Assembly (NCBI GenBank): GCA_028694995.1 | Contig: JAQVJU010000002.1 | Coordinates: forward strand, 131,503-170,294 | DNA: 38,792 nucleotides | Direction: 5' to 3' | DNA from: Minisyncoccota bacterium | GTDB taxonomy: Bacteria; Patescibacteriota; Minisyncoccia; UBA6257 | Notes under the pieces: model-generated | Database searches by the model: none | What the model saw: only the letters and a program-made list of their open reading frames with translations | What the model was told of the DNA's origin: nothing | Position numbers and translations under genes: made by a program | Part shown: positions 18,637 to 28,423 of the stretch, piece by piece | Numbering within the stretch: the stretch's first letter is position 1 | How the letters are laid out: each line of letters starts with the position of its first letter

Positions 18637-19578
18637 TTATTTTAATTGAAGGAATATATTTTCCATTAATAATTGCGTATTAATATTAGAATCGTTTAAT
18701 AAATAAATGGCTTTTAAAATATCATTGGTTAATTTAGTCTTTTTTACAGGCGTGAGGTTTAATTTTTCAGATTCTCTCTTAGACCTTAACATTCTTAACC
18801 ATTCTTCTAGAGTAGCGTTTAATTCTTTATTATCTTTAGTTAATTTTTGGAAATACACAGATCTTTGATTAAAATCTTGTGTCAAAACTTTTATTAAATC
18901 TTTTCTTTTTTCTTCTAAGGATTTTGTATAATCTTTATCCATTAATTTAATAGCCAGACCTATCTTTCCTTCTGCTCTTTCAGCTATTATCTGAGACTCT
19001 TTTAAAGACAATCCATGTTCTTTTTGTAAAAAATCCATTAAGGACTTACTACTAGCTCTTTTAAATCTTAAAGAAAGAAGTCGAGAACGAATAGTGGTTG
19101 TAAGTTTTTTAGGTGCTTTGGTTACTAAGATAATTAAATTATTCTTTCGGGATTCTTCCAGAGTTTTTAAAAGAGCATCTTGAGCATCTCTAGTTAATAA
19201 TTCAGCCTGATTAATAATTAAGATCTTTAAATCAGCTATCTGAGGATGGAAAGTTAAAAACTTTATCCCTTCTCTAACTTGCTCTATCTTTATGGATTTT
19301 TCTTCCTTATGATTTTCATCTGATAATGGCTCTATGATCATCAAATCAGGATGATAACCTTGATCTAACATCTGACAATTTGGGCATTGATGACATAGTT
19401 CCCATTTGTCATTATTACCGCATAATAAGGCATTGCTAAAAGCTCTAGCTGTAGTCATTTTACCCACTGATTCTTCTCCCCAAAAAAGAAGGTTTTGGAT
19501 TAATCTTTTTTGAGGCTTAAACATTTTTTCTAAAAAATCTGTAGCGCTTTCATTTTTAAAGAAAAACATTTTAAACAA
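18637..19578 (-). CDS. holB: DNA polymerase III delta' subunit
   Basis: NLLFWGEESVGKMTTARAFSNALLC...CHQCPNCQ...IKIEQVREGIKFL...LLTRDAQDALLKTLEE. Confidence 0.88.
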   Translation of the reverse strand: MFKMFFFKNESATDFLEKMFKPQKRLIQNLLFWGEESVGKMTTARAFSNALLCGNNDKWELCHQCPNCQMLDQGYHPDLMIIEPLSDENHKEEKSIKIEQVREGIKFLTFHPQIADLKILIINQAELLTRDAQDALLKTLEESRKNNLIILVTKAPKKLTTTIRSRLLSLRFKRASSKSLMDFLQKEHGLSLKESQIIAERAEGKIGLAIKLMDKDYTKSLEEKRKDLIKVLTQDFNQRSVYFQKLTKDNKELNATLEEWLRMLRSKRESEKLNLTPVKKTKLTNDILKAIYLLNDSNINTQLLMENIFLQLK

Positions 19579-19581
19579 TGA

Positions 19582-20595
19582 TTACCTGTAAGTTGTAATG
19601 CTTTTTTTATAAAGTTCTAAATTATCTAGAATCACTCCAGTGCCTTTGGCTACACAATAAAGAGGTTCATCAGCAATATAGCTAGGCACACCTGTCATCT
19701 TAGTTACCAAATCATTAATATTATTTAAAAGCGCTCCACCACCACTGATAATCATTCCTCTTTCCATAACATCAGCGGCTAATTCTGGAGGAGTTTCTGA
19801 AAGGACAGTCTTAATGGCCTGAATAATATCTTTTAAAGGACTATTAATAGCTTCAGCTATTTCATTTGAATTCAAGACAATATTTTTAGGTAATCCTTCT
19901 GTTAAATCCAATCCCCTGATTTCCATCTCTGCCTTGTTTTTACTAGACATGGCTGAACCAACTTTAATCTTAACTTCTTCTGAAGTTCTTTCACCAATAG
20001 CTAGATTGTATTTTCTCTTAACGTAATCAGCAATGGCCACATCCATTTTATTACCCGCCACTCTAACTGAAGCCCAGGAAACTATCCCTCCTAAAGAAAT
20101 AACAGCCACTTCTGTTGTGCCGCCACCAATATTAACTAACATATTGCCTCCTGCTGAATTTATAGGGATGCCAGCGCCAAGAGCAGCTAAAATAGGCTCT
20201 CTAGCAACATAGGCTTCTTTAGCCCCAGCTTCTCTAGCCGCACCAACTACGGCTCTTCTTTCTGTAGAAGTAATGCCCACAGGAACAGAGATAATTAATT
20301 CTGGCTTGAATAACTTCCAAGGACCAATAACCTTATTGATAAAATATTTTAACATGGCTGCAGTTACCCGATAATCAGCAATCACTCCATCTTTTAAAGG
20401 CTTATAGGTTTTAATCACATCAGGTGTCCGCCCTAACATTTCTCTAGCTTCAGCGCCAATAGCTAATATTTTATTATCATTAATAGCTACAGCAACTACT
20501 GAAGGCTCATTAATTAAAATCCCCTTATGAGGAACAAAAACTAATGTATTGGCTGTGCCTAAGTCTATCCCTATTTTACGAACTAACATATACAA
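19582..20595 (-). CDS. mreB: MreB/Mbl actin-like protein, paralog 2
   Basis: RKIGIDLGTANTLVFVPHKGILINEPSVVAV...PELIISVPVGITSTERRAVVGAAREAGAKEAYVAREPILAALGAG. Confidence 0.95.
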   Translation of the reverse strand: MYMLVRKIGIDLGTANTLVFVPHKGILINEPSVVAVAINDNKILAIGAEAREMLGRTPDVIKTYKPLKDGVIADYRVTAAMLKYFINKVIGPWKLFKPELIISVPVGITSTERRAVVGAAREAGAKEAYVAREPILAALGAGIPINSAGGNMLVNIGGGTTEVAVISLGGIVSWASVRVAGNKMDVAIADYVKRKYNLAIGERTSEEVKIKVGSAMSSKNKAEMEIRGLDLTEGLPKNIVLNSNEIAEAINSPLKDIIQAIKTVLSETPPELAADVMERGMIISGGGALLNNINDLVTKMTGVPSYIADEPLYCVAKGTGVILDNLELYKKSITTYR

Positions 20596-20606
20596 TAAAT
20601 TTAAAT

Positions 20607-21881
20607 TTAAACTTTTCTTTTAATATCTGCGCCTAATTTAATTAATCTTTCATCTATTGCCTCATAGCCTCTATCTATTTGATAGGCTTCTTTAATTACA
20701 GTTTTTCCTTTTGCTAATAATGCGGCAATTAATAAACTGATTCCTGATCTAATATCCAAAGAATTTACATTTTGCGCGTACAAAGGAGTGGGTCCGGTTA
20801 TTAAAGCCCGATGCGGGTCTGCTATAATAGCATTTGCACCCATCTTTATCAACTCATCAATATACTTTAACCTACCATCAAACATTGTGTCAAAGATAAT
20901 ACTAGTCCCATTAGCTTGAGTAGCTAATATCCCAAAAGGAGATTGAAGATCTGTTGGAATGCCTGGATAAGGTTGAGTTTGAATTTTAAAACCCTTGAGA
21001 TTATATGAAGGCAAAATTAAAACATTAAATTGTGTTTTATTAGATTGAGAACGAATATTCATTCTCACCCCTATTTCTTTTAATTTCTTGATTACTAAAT
21101 CTAAATGATCAAGCCTAATATTTTTAATTAAAATCCTACCTCTTAAAACAGCAGCCAAGATCATAAAAGTCCCTGCCTCTATGGGATCAGGAATAACTTT
21201 ATGTGAAGCGCCAGAAAGTTTCTTTTTCCCAGTAATTTCATAAATATGAGGAGAAATAACTTTAATTTTTGCTCCCATTTTTTTTAAAAAAACAACTAAA
21301 TCTTCAACATGAGGCTCTAAGGCTCCTATTTTCAATCTTGTTTTTCCAGGGATTAAGGAAGCTAACATTAATATATTTTCAGTAGCGGTAACGCTAAATT
21401 CATTTAAAATAATTTCATCTGAATAAATATTACTTCCATTGTAATAGAAATAGGTTGGAGTTTTTCTAACCTTAACTCCTAATTGAAGAATAGCATCTAA
21501 ATGAGAGTCAATTGAACGAACTCCAATCAAGCAACCTCCTGGCTGAGCTAATTTGAATTTCTTAAAACGATGTAGTAAAGGAGCAATGAGAAGAACTGAG
21601 GCTCTTAATTTCTTAACCAAAGATTGGTTAAGGTTTTTAAGATTCAAGTTTTGAGGAGTGATTTTCACTTTTCTTTTTCCCAACCATTCTACTTTACAAC
21701 CTAAACTTTCAATAATTTCTAAAAACCGACGAACATCCTCTATTAAAGGAAGATTATCAATAATTGAAGGCTCTTTTGTTAAAAGCGTAGCGGCTAAAAT
21801 AGGCATCGCAGCATTTTTAGCCCCTCTGACTTCTATTTCCCCTTTTAAAGGTTTACCTCCTTGAACAATAAAAGATTCCAT
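20607..21881 (-). CDS. murA: UDP-N-acetylglucosamine 1-carboxyvinyltransferase
   Basis: FIVQGGKPLKGEIEVRGAKNAAMPILAATLLT...PGGCLIGVRSIDSHL...QPYPGIPTDLQSPF. Confidence 0.96.
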   Translation of the reverse strand: MESFIVQGGKPLKGEIEVRGAKNAAMPILAATLLTKEPSIIDNLPLIEDVRRFLEIIESLGCKVEWLGKRKVKITPQNLNLKNLNQSLVKKLRASVLLIAPLLHRFKKFKLAQPGGCLIGVRSIDSHLDAILQLGVKVRKTPTYFYYNGSNIYSDEIILNEFSVTATENILMLASLIPGKTRLKIGALEPHVEDLVVFLKKMGAKIKVISPHIYEITGKKKLSGASHKVIPDPIEAGTFMILAAVLRGRILIKNIRLDHLDLVIKKLKEIGVRMNIRSQSNKTQFNVLILPSYNLKGFKIQTQPYPGIPTDLQSPFGILATQANGTSIIFDTMFDGRLKYIDELIKMGANAIIADPHRALITGPTPLYAQNVNSLDIRSGISLLIAALLAKGKTVIKEAYQIDRGYEAIDERLIKLGADIKRKV

Positions 21882-21884
21882 AAA

Positions 21885-23477
21885 TTAATTCTTAATTGTT
21901 TGTCCGTATTTTTCTTCTGATAAAACCCCTTTGTAATAAGCTAAGCCTCCATTAACAATTACTGTTTCTATCCCTTCTGGATATTGAAAGGGATTTTTAG
22001 AAGTGGATGTATCTTTAATTTTCTCAGGATTAAAAACAACAATATCAGCATCATAATCTTTTTTTATCAAACCTTTTGTTTTTAAACCTGTTTTCTGAGC
22101 AACTTTTCCTGTAATTTTATGTATTGCCTCCTCCCAAGACATGAGTTTTTGTTCTTTTGTATAATCTTCTAAAAACTTAGGAAAACTACCAAAAGCTCTA
22201 GGATGAATCCAAGAACCTTTTCTGCCACCCTCATCATTACTAAACCCACTATTAGTGCCAATAAATGAATAAGGACTTTTAATTGCCTTAATCACATTAT
22301 CTTCTGATAAATCTTCTGTAAAAACAATAACTTTATCTTCACTTAATTCTATAATCTTGAAAATAGATTCTTCCAGACTTAAATTAAAACTCTGAGCAAT
22401 TTCTTCTAAGGTTTTACCAACAAACCACCAAGATTGACCGCAATCAGCTATTCTTAATTTTTTATAAAGGTATTTTTTCCTTTTAATGTCTTCAATTAAT
22501 TTAGCTTTTACAATTTCATCATGAATATTCTTCAAAAGCACTTCCCGACCTCCAACCGCTGCCCAATCAGGTAAAATCAAATAAAGAGACTGGGCATTAA
22601 TGCTATAAGGAAAAACATCAAAATTAATCATTTCTTGATTATCAGAAGATTTTTTTAAAGAATCATTGAATTTTTTAATCATTTTTAAAGCCTGATCAAA
22701 ATCTGAAAAATTAGGCTCACCTTCAGCTTTAAAATGTGAAATTTGTATTGGTAATTTAGATTTTTCTGCAATTTCTATTATTTCCCTCACACTAGCTAAA
22801 AACCCATCAGCTTCATTACGTAAATGAAAAGATAAATATTTGTTATTTTCCTTAACCTTCTTGGCTATTTCTAGAATTTCCTTAATTCCAACCATGCTTT
22901 CTGAGGCATAACCTAAGCCAAAAGAAACCCCTAAGGCACCTTCATTTAAACTCTGATTAACTAATAATTTGAGTTTTTCTAATTCTTCTTTAGTTAAATT
23001 CCTAAATTCTCCTTTTGTAAATTGATTTCTTAAACTTCCCCAACCTATTAAAGTGGCAAAATTCACTCCTAATTTCTTAATATCTAAAAAGCTTAAAAGG
23101 TCTTTTATCTGGTGCCAATTAATATTAAGACGATTAGCATCAGCCCATCTTTTTAAAAAATCTAAAGAACCAGTAATTAATGGGGCCAAAGATGCACCAC
23201 TGTTTCCGCAAACTATTGTTGTTACTCCCTGACGAATCATATTCTCTGCTCCAGGCTGAAAAAAAACATCCAAATAATGATCTGCGTTATTATTAATATC
23301 AATAAACCCTGGACAAACAAATCTATTTTTAGCATTTATCTCTATTTTGCCTGTATGATTTTTCAAATTTCCCAATTTGGCTATCTTGCCTTGATTAATA
23401 CCAATATCAATATTTAAGCCAGAAATACCACTTCCATCAAACACTTGTCCATTTTTAATTAATATATCAAACACCAT
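21885..23477 (-). CDS. D-aminoacylase / N-acyl-D-amino-acid deacylase-like amidohydrolase
   Basis: MVFDILIKNGQVFDGSG...VCPGFIDINNNADHY...RQGVTTIVCGNSG...LSFHLRNEADGF...DADIVVFNPEKIKD. Confidence 0.88.
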   Translation of the reverse strand: MVFDILIKNGQVFDGSGISGLNIDIGINQGKIAKLGNLKNHTGKIEINAKNRFVCPGFIDINNNADHYLDVFFQPGAENMIRQGVTTIVCGNSGASLAPLITGSLDFLKRWADANRLNINWHQIKDLLSFLDIKKLGVNFATLIGWGSLRNQFTKGEFRNLTKEELEKLKLLVNQSLNEGALGVSFGLGYASESMVGIKEILEIAKKVKENNKYLSFHLRNEADGFLASVREIIEIAEKSKLPIQISHFKAEGEPNFSDFDQALKMIKKFNDSLKKSSDNQEMINFDVFPYSINAQSLYLILPDWAAVGGREVLLKNIHDEIVKAKLIEDIKRKKYLYKKLRIADCGQSWWFVGKTLEEIAQSFNLSLEESIFKIIELSEDKVIVFTEDLSEDNVIKAIKSPYSFIGTNSGFSNDEGGRKGSWIHPRAFGSFPKFLEDYTKEQKLMSWEEAIHKITGKVAQKTGLKTKGLIKKDYDADIVVFNPEKIKDTSTSKNPFQYPEGIETVIVNGGLAYYKGVLSEEKYGQTIKN

Positions 23478-23520
23478 TTAAATAAAAATTAAATCTAAAG
23501 ATAGTATACGCTAAAATGAC

Positions 23521-24972
23521 TTAAAAATCTATGGGAATATTCCTTTCCACAATCCTGACTCTTTTATGCATTTTCTTAAATTCTTCAGGAAATTCAGTAT
23601 GAATAGGGATAACCATTTCTGGCTCTATAGCATTAATAAATTCTGATAATTCTTTACCACTAATATGACCAGAAATATGAGCCCTTTCAAAAACTTTTTT
23701 AAAAGGATTTTTTTCATCTTTTTTTAATCCTTGCATTTTAAAATGCTCAATCCAATTAATAAATCTTTCTTCTGAAATCTCCATTTCTTCACTATGAGGT
23801 TCTGTAATTGCTCTTAGATAATAACTATTTCTATCTGGTTTAATATCTATTAATTCTTGTACCTGATAGAAATTTAAAACCAAAATGAAATGATTTTTGT
23901 TTTTTCTAATATCTTCAGCAGTACAAATCTTGTAATTTTTTAATAAATCCTTTTCCCATTTTTTAAAAGTGATTTTCTTTTTAGCATAAAGAACAATATT
24001 CTGAAAATCTTTTTGCCCAATCCCCTTGTTTTTCAATACCCCCTCTTGATTTAAAACATTAAGATAATTAAAATAGTTATAAGGTAAGGCAATTAAACGA
24101 TTAGTTTTCTTAGCTATCTTTAATAAGGTTTTAAAACGAATAACATCACCAATAGAATAATCTGCCACTACCAATCCTTTGATTTTAGATACATTTTGTA
24201 AAGCTTTTTTATACACTGCCTGCTCATTTAAAACTGATTGTTCTTTTACTCTGGTGCCTTCACAAAGAAAAATCTTAATTTTAGATTTTTTAAGAAAAGA
24301 ATAAATCTTTTCTTTTTCTTTTAATGTCAATTCAGATAAACGAAAATCCCCAGAATATAAGACATTGCCAATAGATGTTTTAATTAAAAACATATTAGAT
24401 CCGGGCAAAGAATGGTCTATCTCCAGAGGAATAATTTCTAAATTTTTAATAAAAAAAGATTCTAGATTATTAACAACCTTAAACTTTCTTTTTCTTTTTT
24501 TTCTTTTTCTTGGGTCTTCCACATCTCTTAAAGATATTTCCAATATCTCATTTTCTAAATTCTTAGGTCGAGAAATGGAAAAAGCTTTTAAAACTGCCAT
24601 TGTTTCTTTAGAAGCATAAACTGGAATTTGAGGATTTAGAAAAGACAAATACCCAGCATGATCTAAATGCCCATGTGATAAAAGAGAACCATCAATAGAT
24701 GGTTTTTTAAAAAACTTTATCTCTTTTTCCCTTTGTTTTTGTAAGATATGAATTAAATCTTCACGATAAATCCCTTGTTTTTTAGGTAATAACCCTAAAG
24801 CCAGATAATCTTTTAATCCATGAACCACTCTGGGATTTAAAAATTCTTCAAAATATTTAGAAGCTTCATGATAACTTTTGCCAAAATCTAAAAAAACAGC
24901 GGTATTTTTATCTTCTAAAAGAATTTTATTACCGCCTATTTCCCTAACACCACCATAAAATGTCAATTTCAT
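23521..24972 (-). CDS. RNase J/CPSF-like metallo-beta-lactamase-fold hydrolase
   Basis: MKLTFYGGVREIGGNKILLEDK...SLLSHGHLDHAGYL...VLYSGDFRLSE...HISGHISGKELSEFINAIEPEMVIPIHTE. Confidence 0.85.
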   Translation of the reverse strand: MKLTFYGGVREIGGNKILLEDKNTAVFLDFGKSYHEASKYFEEFLNPRVVHGLKDYLALGLLPKKQGIYREDLIHILQKQREKEIKFFKKPSIDGSLLSHGHLDHAGYLSFLNPQIPVYASKETMAVLKAFSISRPKNLENEILEISLRDVEDPRKRKKRKRKFKVVNNLESFFIKNLEIIPLEIDHSLPGSNMFLIKTSIGNVLYSGDFRLSELTLKEKEKIYSFLKKSKIKIFLCEGTRVKEQSVLNEQAVYKKALQNVSKIKGLVVADYSIGDVIRFKTLLKIAKKTNRLIALPYNYFNYLNVLNQEGVLKNKGIGQKDFQNIVLYAKKKITFKKWEKDLLKNYKICTAEDIRKNKNHFILVLNFYQVQELIDIKPDRNSYYLRAITEPHSEEMEISEERFINWIEHFKMQGLKKDEKNPFKKVFERAHISGHISGKELSEFINAIEPEMVIPIHTEFPEEFKKMHKRVRIVERNIPIDF

Positions 24973-24986
24973 GAATTAATACAATA

Positions 24987-26501
24987 TCATAATTTAAGAC
25001 TCAAATTAAAAGTAACTCCTTCAGTGGTTTCCACTAAACCAGAAAGAGGCAAAGAAATATCAGCAAATAAACCAGTTAATCCTAAGGAATCTTTAAAAGT
25101 CACAATTGATTCTTTCTTTGACGAATTACCTTGAATAGTAATATTATTAGCTGGTTCTGTGCTAATGAAAATTCTTTTTATCTGTACTGATGAATTGGTC
25201 GCCTTAGTAAAAATTATTTCTAATATTTCTTTCCAATTTTTTTCGTACTTTTGTATTTCTGAAATTTGAGCCACTAGACTATTAAATTCTTCTGCTGCAG
25301 ATTTTAAAGAAGCCTCTCTTTCTATTATTTTTTGGTCTAAAGGTTTAGCCACTGCCTGCAAGTATTGATTTTCTATTTTTTGAAAGAAAAAAATATTAAT
25401 TAACCCCATAGAACAAACAAAAATAAACAAAACTGCAATAATAGACTTACCCCATAAAGAAATCATTCTTAATAAATGATATTGTTCATAACTCTGTTCA
25501 GTCCCTACAGGAGATAAACTAACAATTATGTCTTGACTTCGCGGAATAATTCCTCTTAAAGCTGTTCCAATGACTCCAAACCAATCACAACTTACATTTT
25601 TTAAAACAGGAGGTAATTTTATTTCCATAGGCATTAATTGATATTGAACATATACCCATTTTCGTAAAGCATCAGCTAATTGAGGATAACAACTAAAAAA
25701 TACAAATTTTTGAAGTATTTTTTTTCTTTTTAAAGAGTAAAAATTCAATAAAACAGGTATTTCACAAGAAATATGTTTTTTTAATATGTCAAAGGTAATT
25801 TGTTTTGGAATCTCTTTGCCAAAAATTTCTTCCCAAGAATCAAAATCAAAATAGATTGTTTTTTGACCTTCAACAATAATAAACTCAATACCTTCAGGCC
25901 TTAAATCAATTATTAAAACTGGTTCTTCTTTTTCTATAAATTCATTATTAAACCTTGCCAAAGAAACTGCCAATGGTTCTACGGCCACAATATTAAATCC
26001 TGTTTCTTTTAAAATTTCCAGATAAGGATCTATTTGTTTTTTAATACCCAGAGCAATAAAGACTTCTTTCTCTTCAGTTTTATTGTATAATCCCCAATCC
26101 TCCCAATCAAAATAAGATTCTTCTAAAGATATTGGCGCTATCATTTGAGAATTAAAAACAATGGCTTCTTGAAATCTTTGTTCATCTAGTTCGGGTAAAT
26201 GCAGGATATTAATAAAAAAATTAGCTGAAGGTAATGATAAAATAGCCCAAACATTCTTTTCTTTTGGCCAAAGTTTTTTATTTAAAGAATTAAAAAAAGA
26301 TTTTAAATATTCTGGTTTTTTTAATATCCCTTCTTCAATAATACCTTTTGGTAAAGCATATTTACCCCATTTAATTATCTTCTCTATTGCCTTATCAAAA
26401 CAAAAAACACGCACCATTTCATCTTCTATACAAATAGCATTAATTGTAAACTCAGGAACTAATAATTGATGCCAGTTTTTTGTAGAAAATTCAAATTTCA
26501 T
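24987..26501 (-). CDS. PilM-like protein fused to a PilN-like TM/coiled-coil region
   Basis: N-terminal actin-like PilM pattern (LSLPSANFFINILHLPELDEQRFQEAIVFNSQMIAPISLEESYFDW...VAVEPLAVSLARF), then TM (IIAVLFIFVCSMGLINIFFF) and coiled coil, in a pilus locus. Confidence 0.7.
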   Translation of the reverse strand: MKFEFSTKNWHQLLVPEFTINAICIEDEMVRVFCFDKAIEKIIKWGKYALPKGIIEEGILKKPEYLKSFFNSLNKKLWPKEKNVWAILSLPSANFFINILHLPELDEQRFQEAIVFNSQMIAPISLEESYFDWEDWGLYNKTEEKEVFIALGIKKQIDPYLEILKETGFNIVAVEPLAVSLARFNNEFIEKEEPVLIIDLRPEGIEFIIVEGQKTIYFDFDSWEEIFGKEIPKQITFDILKKHISCEIPVLLNFYSLKRKKILQKFVFFSCYPQLADALRKWVYVQYQLMPMEIKLPPVLKNVSCDWFGVIGTALRGIIPRSQDIIVSLSPVGTEQSYEQYHLLRMISLWGKSIIAVLFIFVCSMGLINIFFFQKIENQYLQAVAKPLDQKIIEREASLKSAAEEFNSLVAQISEIQKYEKNWKEILEIIFTKATNSSVQIKRIFISTEPANNITIQGNSSKKESIVTFKDSLGLTGLFADISLPLSGLVETTEGVTFNLSLKL

Positions 26502-26509
26502 ATTGAATT

Positions 26510-26515
26510 ATTATA
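26510..26515 (-). promoter_or_regulatory. -10 box (TATAAT) giving a possibly leaderless pilM-like mRNA
   Basis: Minus strand TATAATAATTCAAT-ATG; 8 nt between -10 box and ATG. Confidence 0.45.
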
Positions 26516-26698
26516 TCATTTTAAAATATTCAAAACAACTGCTGAATTTACAGTAAATATGTTCAAATATTTGATTAAATCTTTTTACTATTTAAAATAT
26601 TTCAAGAACTAAACCGTAACTTGTTTTATGTACTAGAAAATGTAAATAAATCGTCATCAGGATTTAATGAATAGTCAAAATAGTCAAATCTTTTTTTG

Positions 26699-27338
26699 TC
26701 AGTCCTTGATACAATGGACTGAGAAGCCGTACGCGCGGATGTTGCCTTCCAAATAGGTATCACTGCTGTCGAAGCGCAAGTCATAGACATAAATACTATT
26801 ACCATCATCATAAATCGTAGAAACCCCAGAAAACACCGAAACCGCCAACCATGGCAAGCTGCGCTCCAGTGCCAATATCTCAATAGCCGCCCATTGGTAA
26901 TTTTAAATTACTGCTAAAAGCACCTTCAGCATCATCAGAAGACCAAGTTTCTAATTCATCTCCCCATTCACTTACAGTTGGAATTCTCCATCCTGAAGGA
27001 CAAAGATTATTAATTCCATTAACCCCTTACCAAAGATTGTCATTTTGGGGATCTCTCCAGTCATAGGGAAAATTATTCATTCCATAAATAAAATCATCAT
27101 GTCCTGGATTGTCTGTGCTTGATAATGTCTTAGTTGTCCCACTAGTTCTTAATTGATGCCCACCATTTCCTCTTCCCCATTGGAATAAATCTCCATAGGC
27201 AGAAGAATCTGTAGAAGATTGAACAACCCTAGAAGCTCCTAGGTTTCTTCCAGCCAACACCTACCTACCCTTACTAGATACTGTGCCATAGGTCACAAAA
27301 GATCCTCTGTATGAAAAAATAATATTGTCTCCACAAGC
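26699..27338 (-). pseudogene. Decayed FISUMP-type (Fibrobacter succinogenes major paralogous) domain
   Basis: Minus strand CGDNIIFSYRGSFVTYGTVSSKGR*VLAGRNLGASRVVQSSTDSSAYGDLFQWGRGNGGHQLRTSGTTKTLSSTDNPGHDDFIYGMNNFPYDWRDPQNDNLW*GVNGINNLCPSGWRIPTVSEWGDELETWSSDDAEGAFSSNLKLPMGGY*DIGTGAQ..., frameshift, VSTIYDDGNSIYVYDLRFDSSDTYLEGNIRAYGFSVHCIKD*. Confidence 0.8.
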
Positions 27339-28376
27339 CTAAGAAGGTAAAGTAGTAGAAGGAGAAGGTAAGGTAAAACTTAAAACTGACGAACCTAAAT
27401 GAAATATAAAGGTATGAGAGCGTGAAATCTTCAATTCTGGTTTTGGAGAATTGTATTCAAGCTCTAATTCTACTTTAATGGCTGAGGTTGACATTCTGAG
27501 ATCCTGAACTTTGTAATTAGAATCTGAGCAAATGTCATTTTGATCATCACCGCCTGTTTTACAATTAAAACTAATCCAACCTATATGTTCAGACCAAGCA
27601 TAACCGTTAAATTCCCCTGTTTCTGAATCTACAGTCACTCCATAATTTGATGTACTACAAATATTTTTTGGATTTTCACCACCAGTTTCGCAAGAAAAAG
27701 AAATCCAACCATAATTCTCAGACCATGCCCAATCTTTTAATTTTCCTAATTTTCCATTTTCATCTAATGAAACTTTATAATCTACAGTGGAGCAAGAATC
27801 AGTGGTTAAACAATTCAAAGAAATCCAAGATTTATCAGATAAAATATAGACAACTCCTTTTAACTCTCCTGTTTTTGTTGGTACTTGAACATTGCCCCCA
27901 GGATAAGCAAAATCTATCCAACCTACATTTTCTGACCAAGCATAGTGATAGGTATTTGAAATATTAGTTGTTTCTGGGCCTGTGGGAGAAAACATTAAGG
28001 AAGTTACCTTCACTTTTGCTTTATTATTCAACCCCAACGGACTTCCTTCCCCTTCCATTAAAAACATTGTTTCATCATCTAATCTAAATTCTGTAAGGTT
28101 TTTCCCTGTTTCATCCATTTTTAATTGTAGAAAAGAACCATTAATTGATTTAATCCCTTTTGCTGCTTGTATTTTTTGACGTAAGACTTCTTCTAGAACC
28201 ATTACCTGATTATTTAACTCTTCTTCAGCCCGCATTTTCTGATTAGAACGATTAACTGTATAAACAATACCAGAAATTAAACCAGCGCTGATAACTAAAA
28301 TACTAGAATAAATAAGAAGCTCCATAAGCGTAAAAGCTTTGCTTCTATGAAAATTATTTTTTTTGTAAATAAGCAT
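27339..28376 (-). CDS. Pseudopilin with repeated WSENVGWIxF-type ectodomain
   Basis: Prepilin motif KAFTLMELLIYSSILVISAGLISGIVYT; repeats AWSENVGWIDF / AWSENYGWISFSC / AWSEHIGWISFNC. Start placed at MLIYKK. Confidence 0.8.
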   Translation of the reverse strand: MLIYKKNNFHRSKAFTLMELLIYSSILVISAGLISGIVYTVNRSNQKMRAEEELNNQVMVLEEVLRQKIQAAKGIKSINGSFLQLKMDETGKNLTEFRLDDETMFLMEGEGSPLGLNNKAKVKVTSLMFSPTGPETTNISNTYHYAWSENVGWIDFAYPGGNVQVPTKTGELKGVVYILSDKSWISLNCLTTDSCSTVDYKVSLDENGKLGKLKDWAWSENYGWISFSCETGGENPKNICSTSNYGVTVDSETGEFNGYAWSEHIGWISFNCKTGGDDQNDICSDSNYKVQDLRMSTSAIKVELELEYNSPKPELKISRSHTFIFHLGSSVLSFTLPSPSTTLPS

Positions 28377-28423
28377 ATTAAAATTATACAATTTTAAAAC
28401 TTTAATAGCAATTAATAAACATA

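Noticed and set aside
26626-26883. 85-aa minus-strand ORF 'MRYWHWSAACHGWRF...'
   Set aside because: Out-of-frame reading of the decayed FISUMP segment; the FISUMP homology is in other frames.
26699-27338. Diversity-generating retroelement target
   Set aside because: No reverse transcriptase, template repeat or IMH-like element seen in the window; kept only as a check for the wider genome.
26699-27341. Alternative genetic code (stop reassignment) to explain in-frame stops
   Set aside because: TAG, TAA and TGA all appear together with a frameshift, while flanking genes use normal stops and Trp=TGG; decay is simpler.
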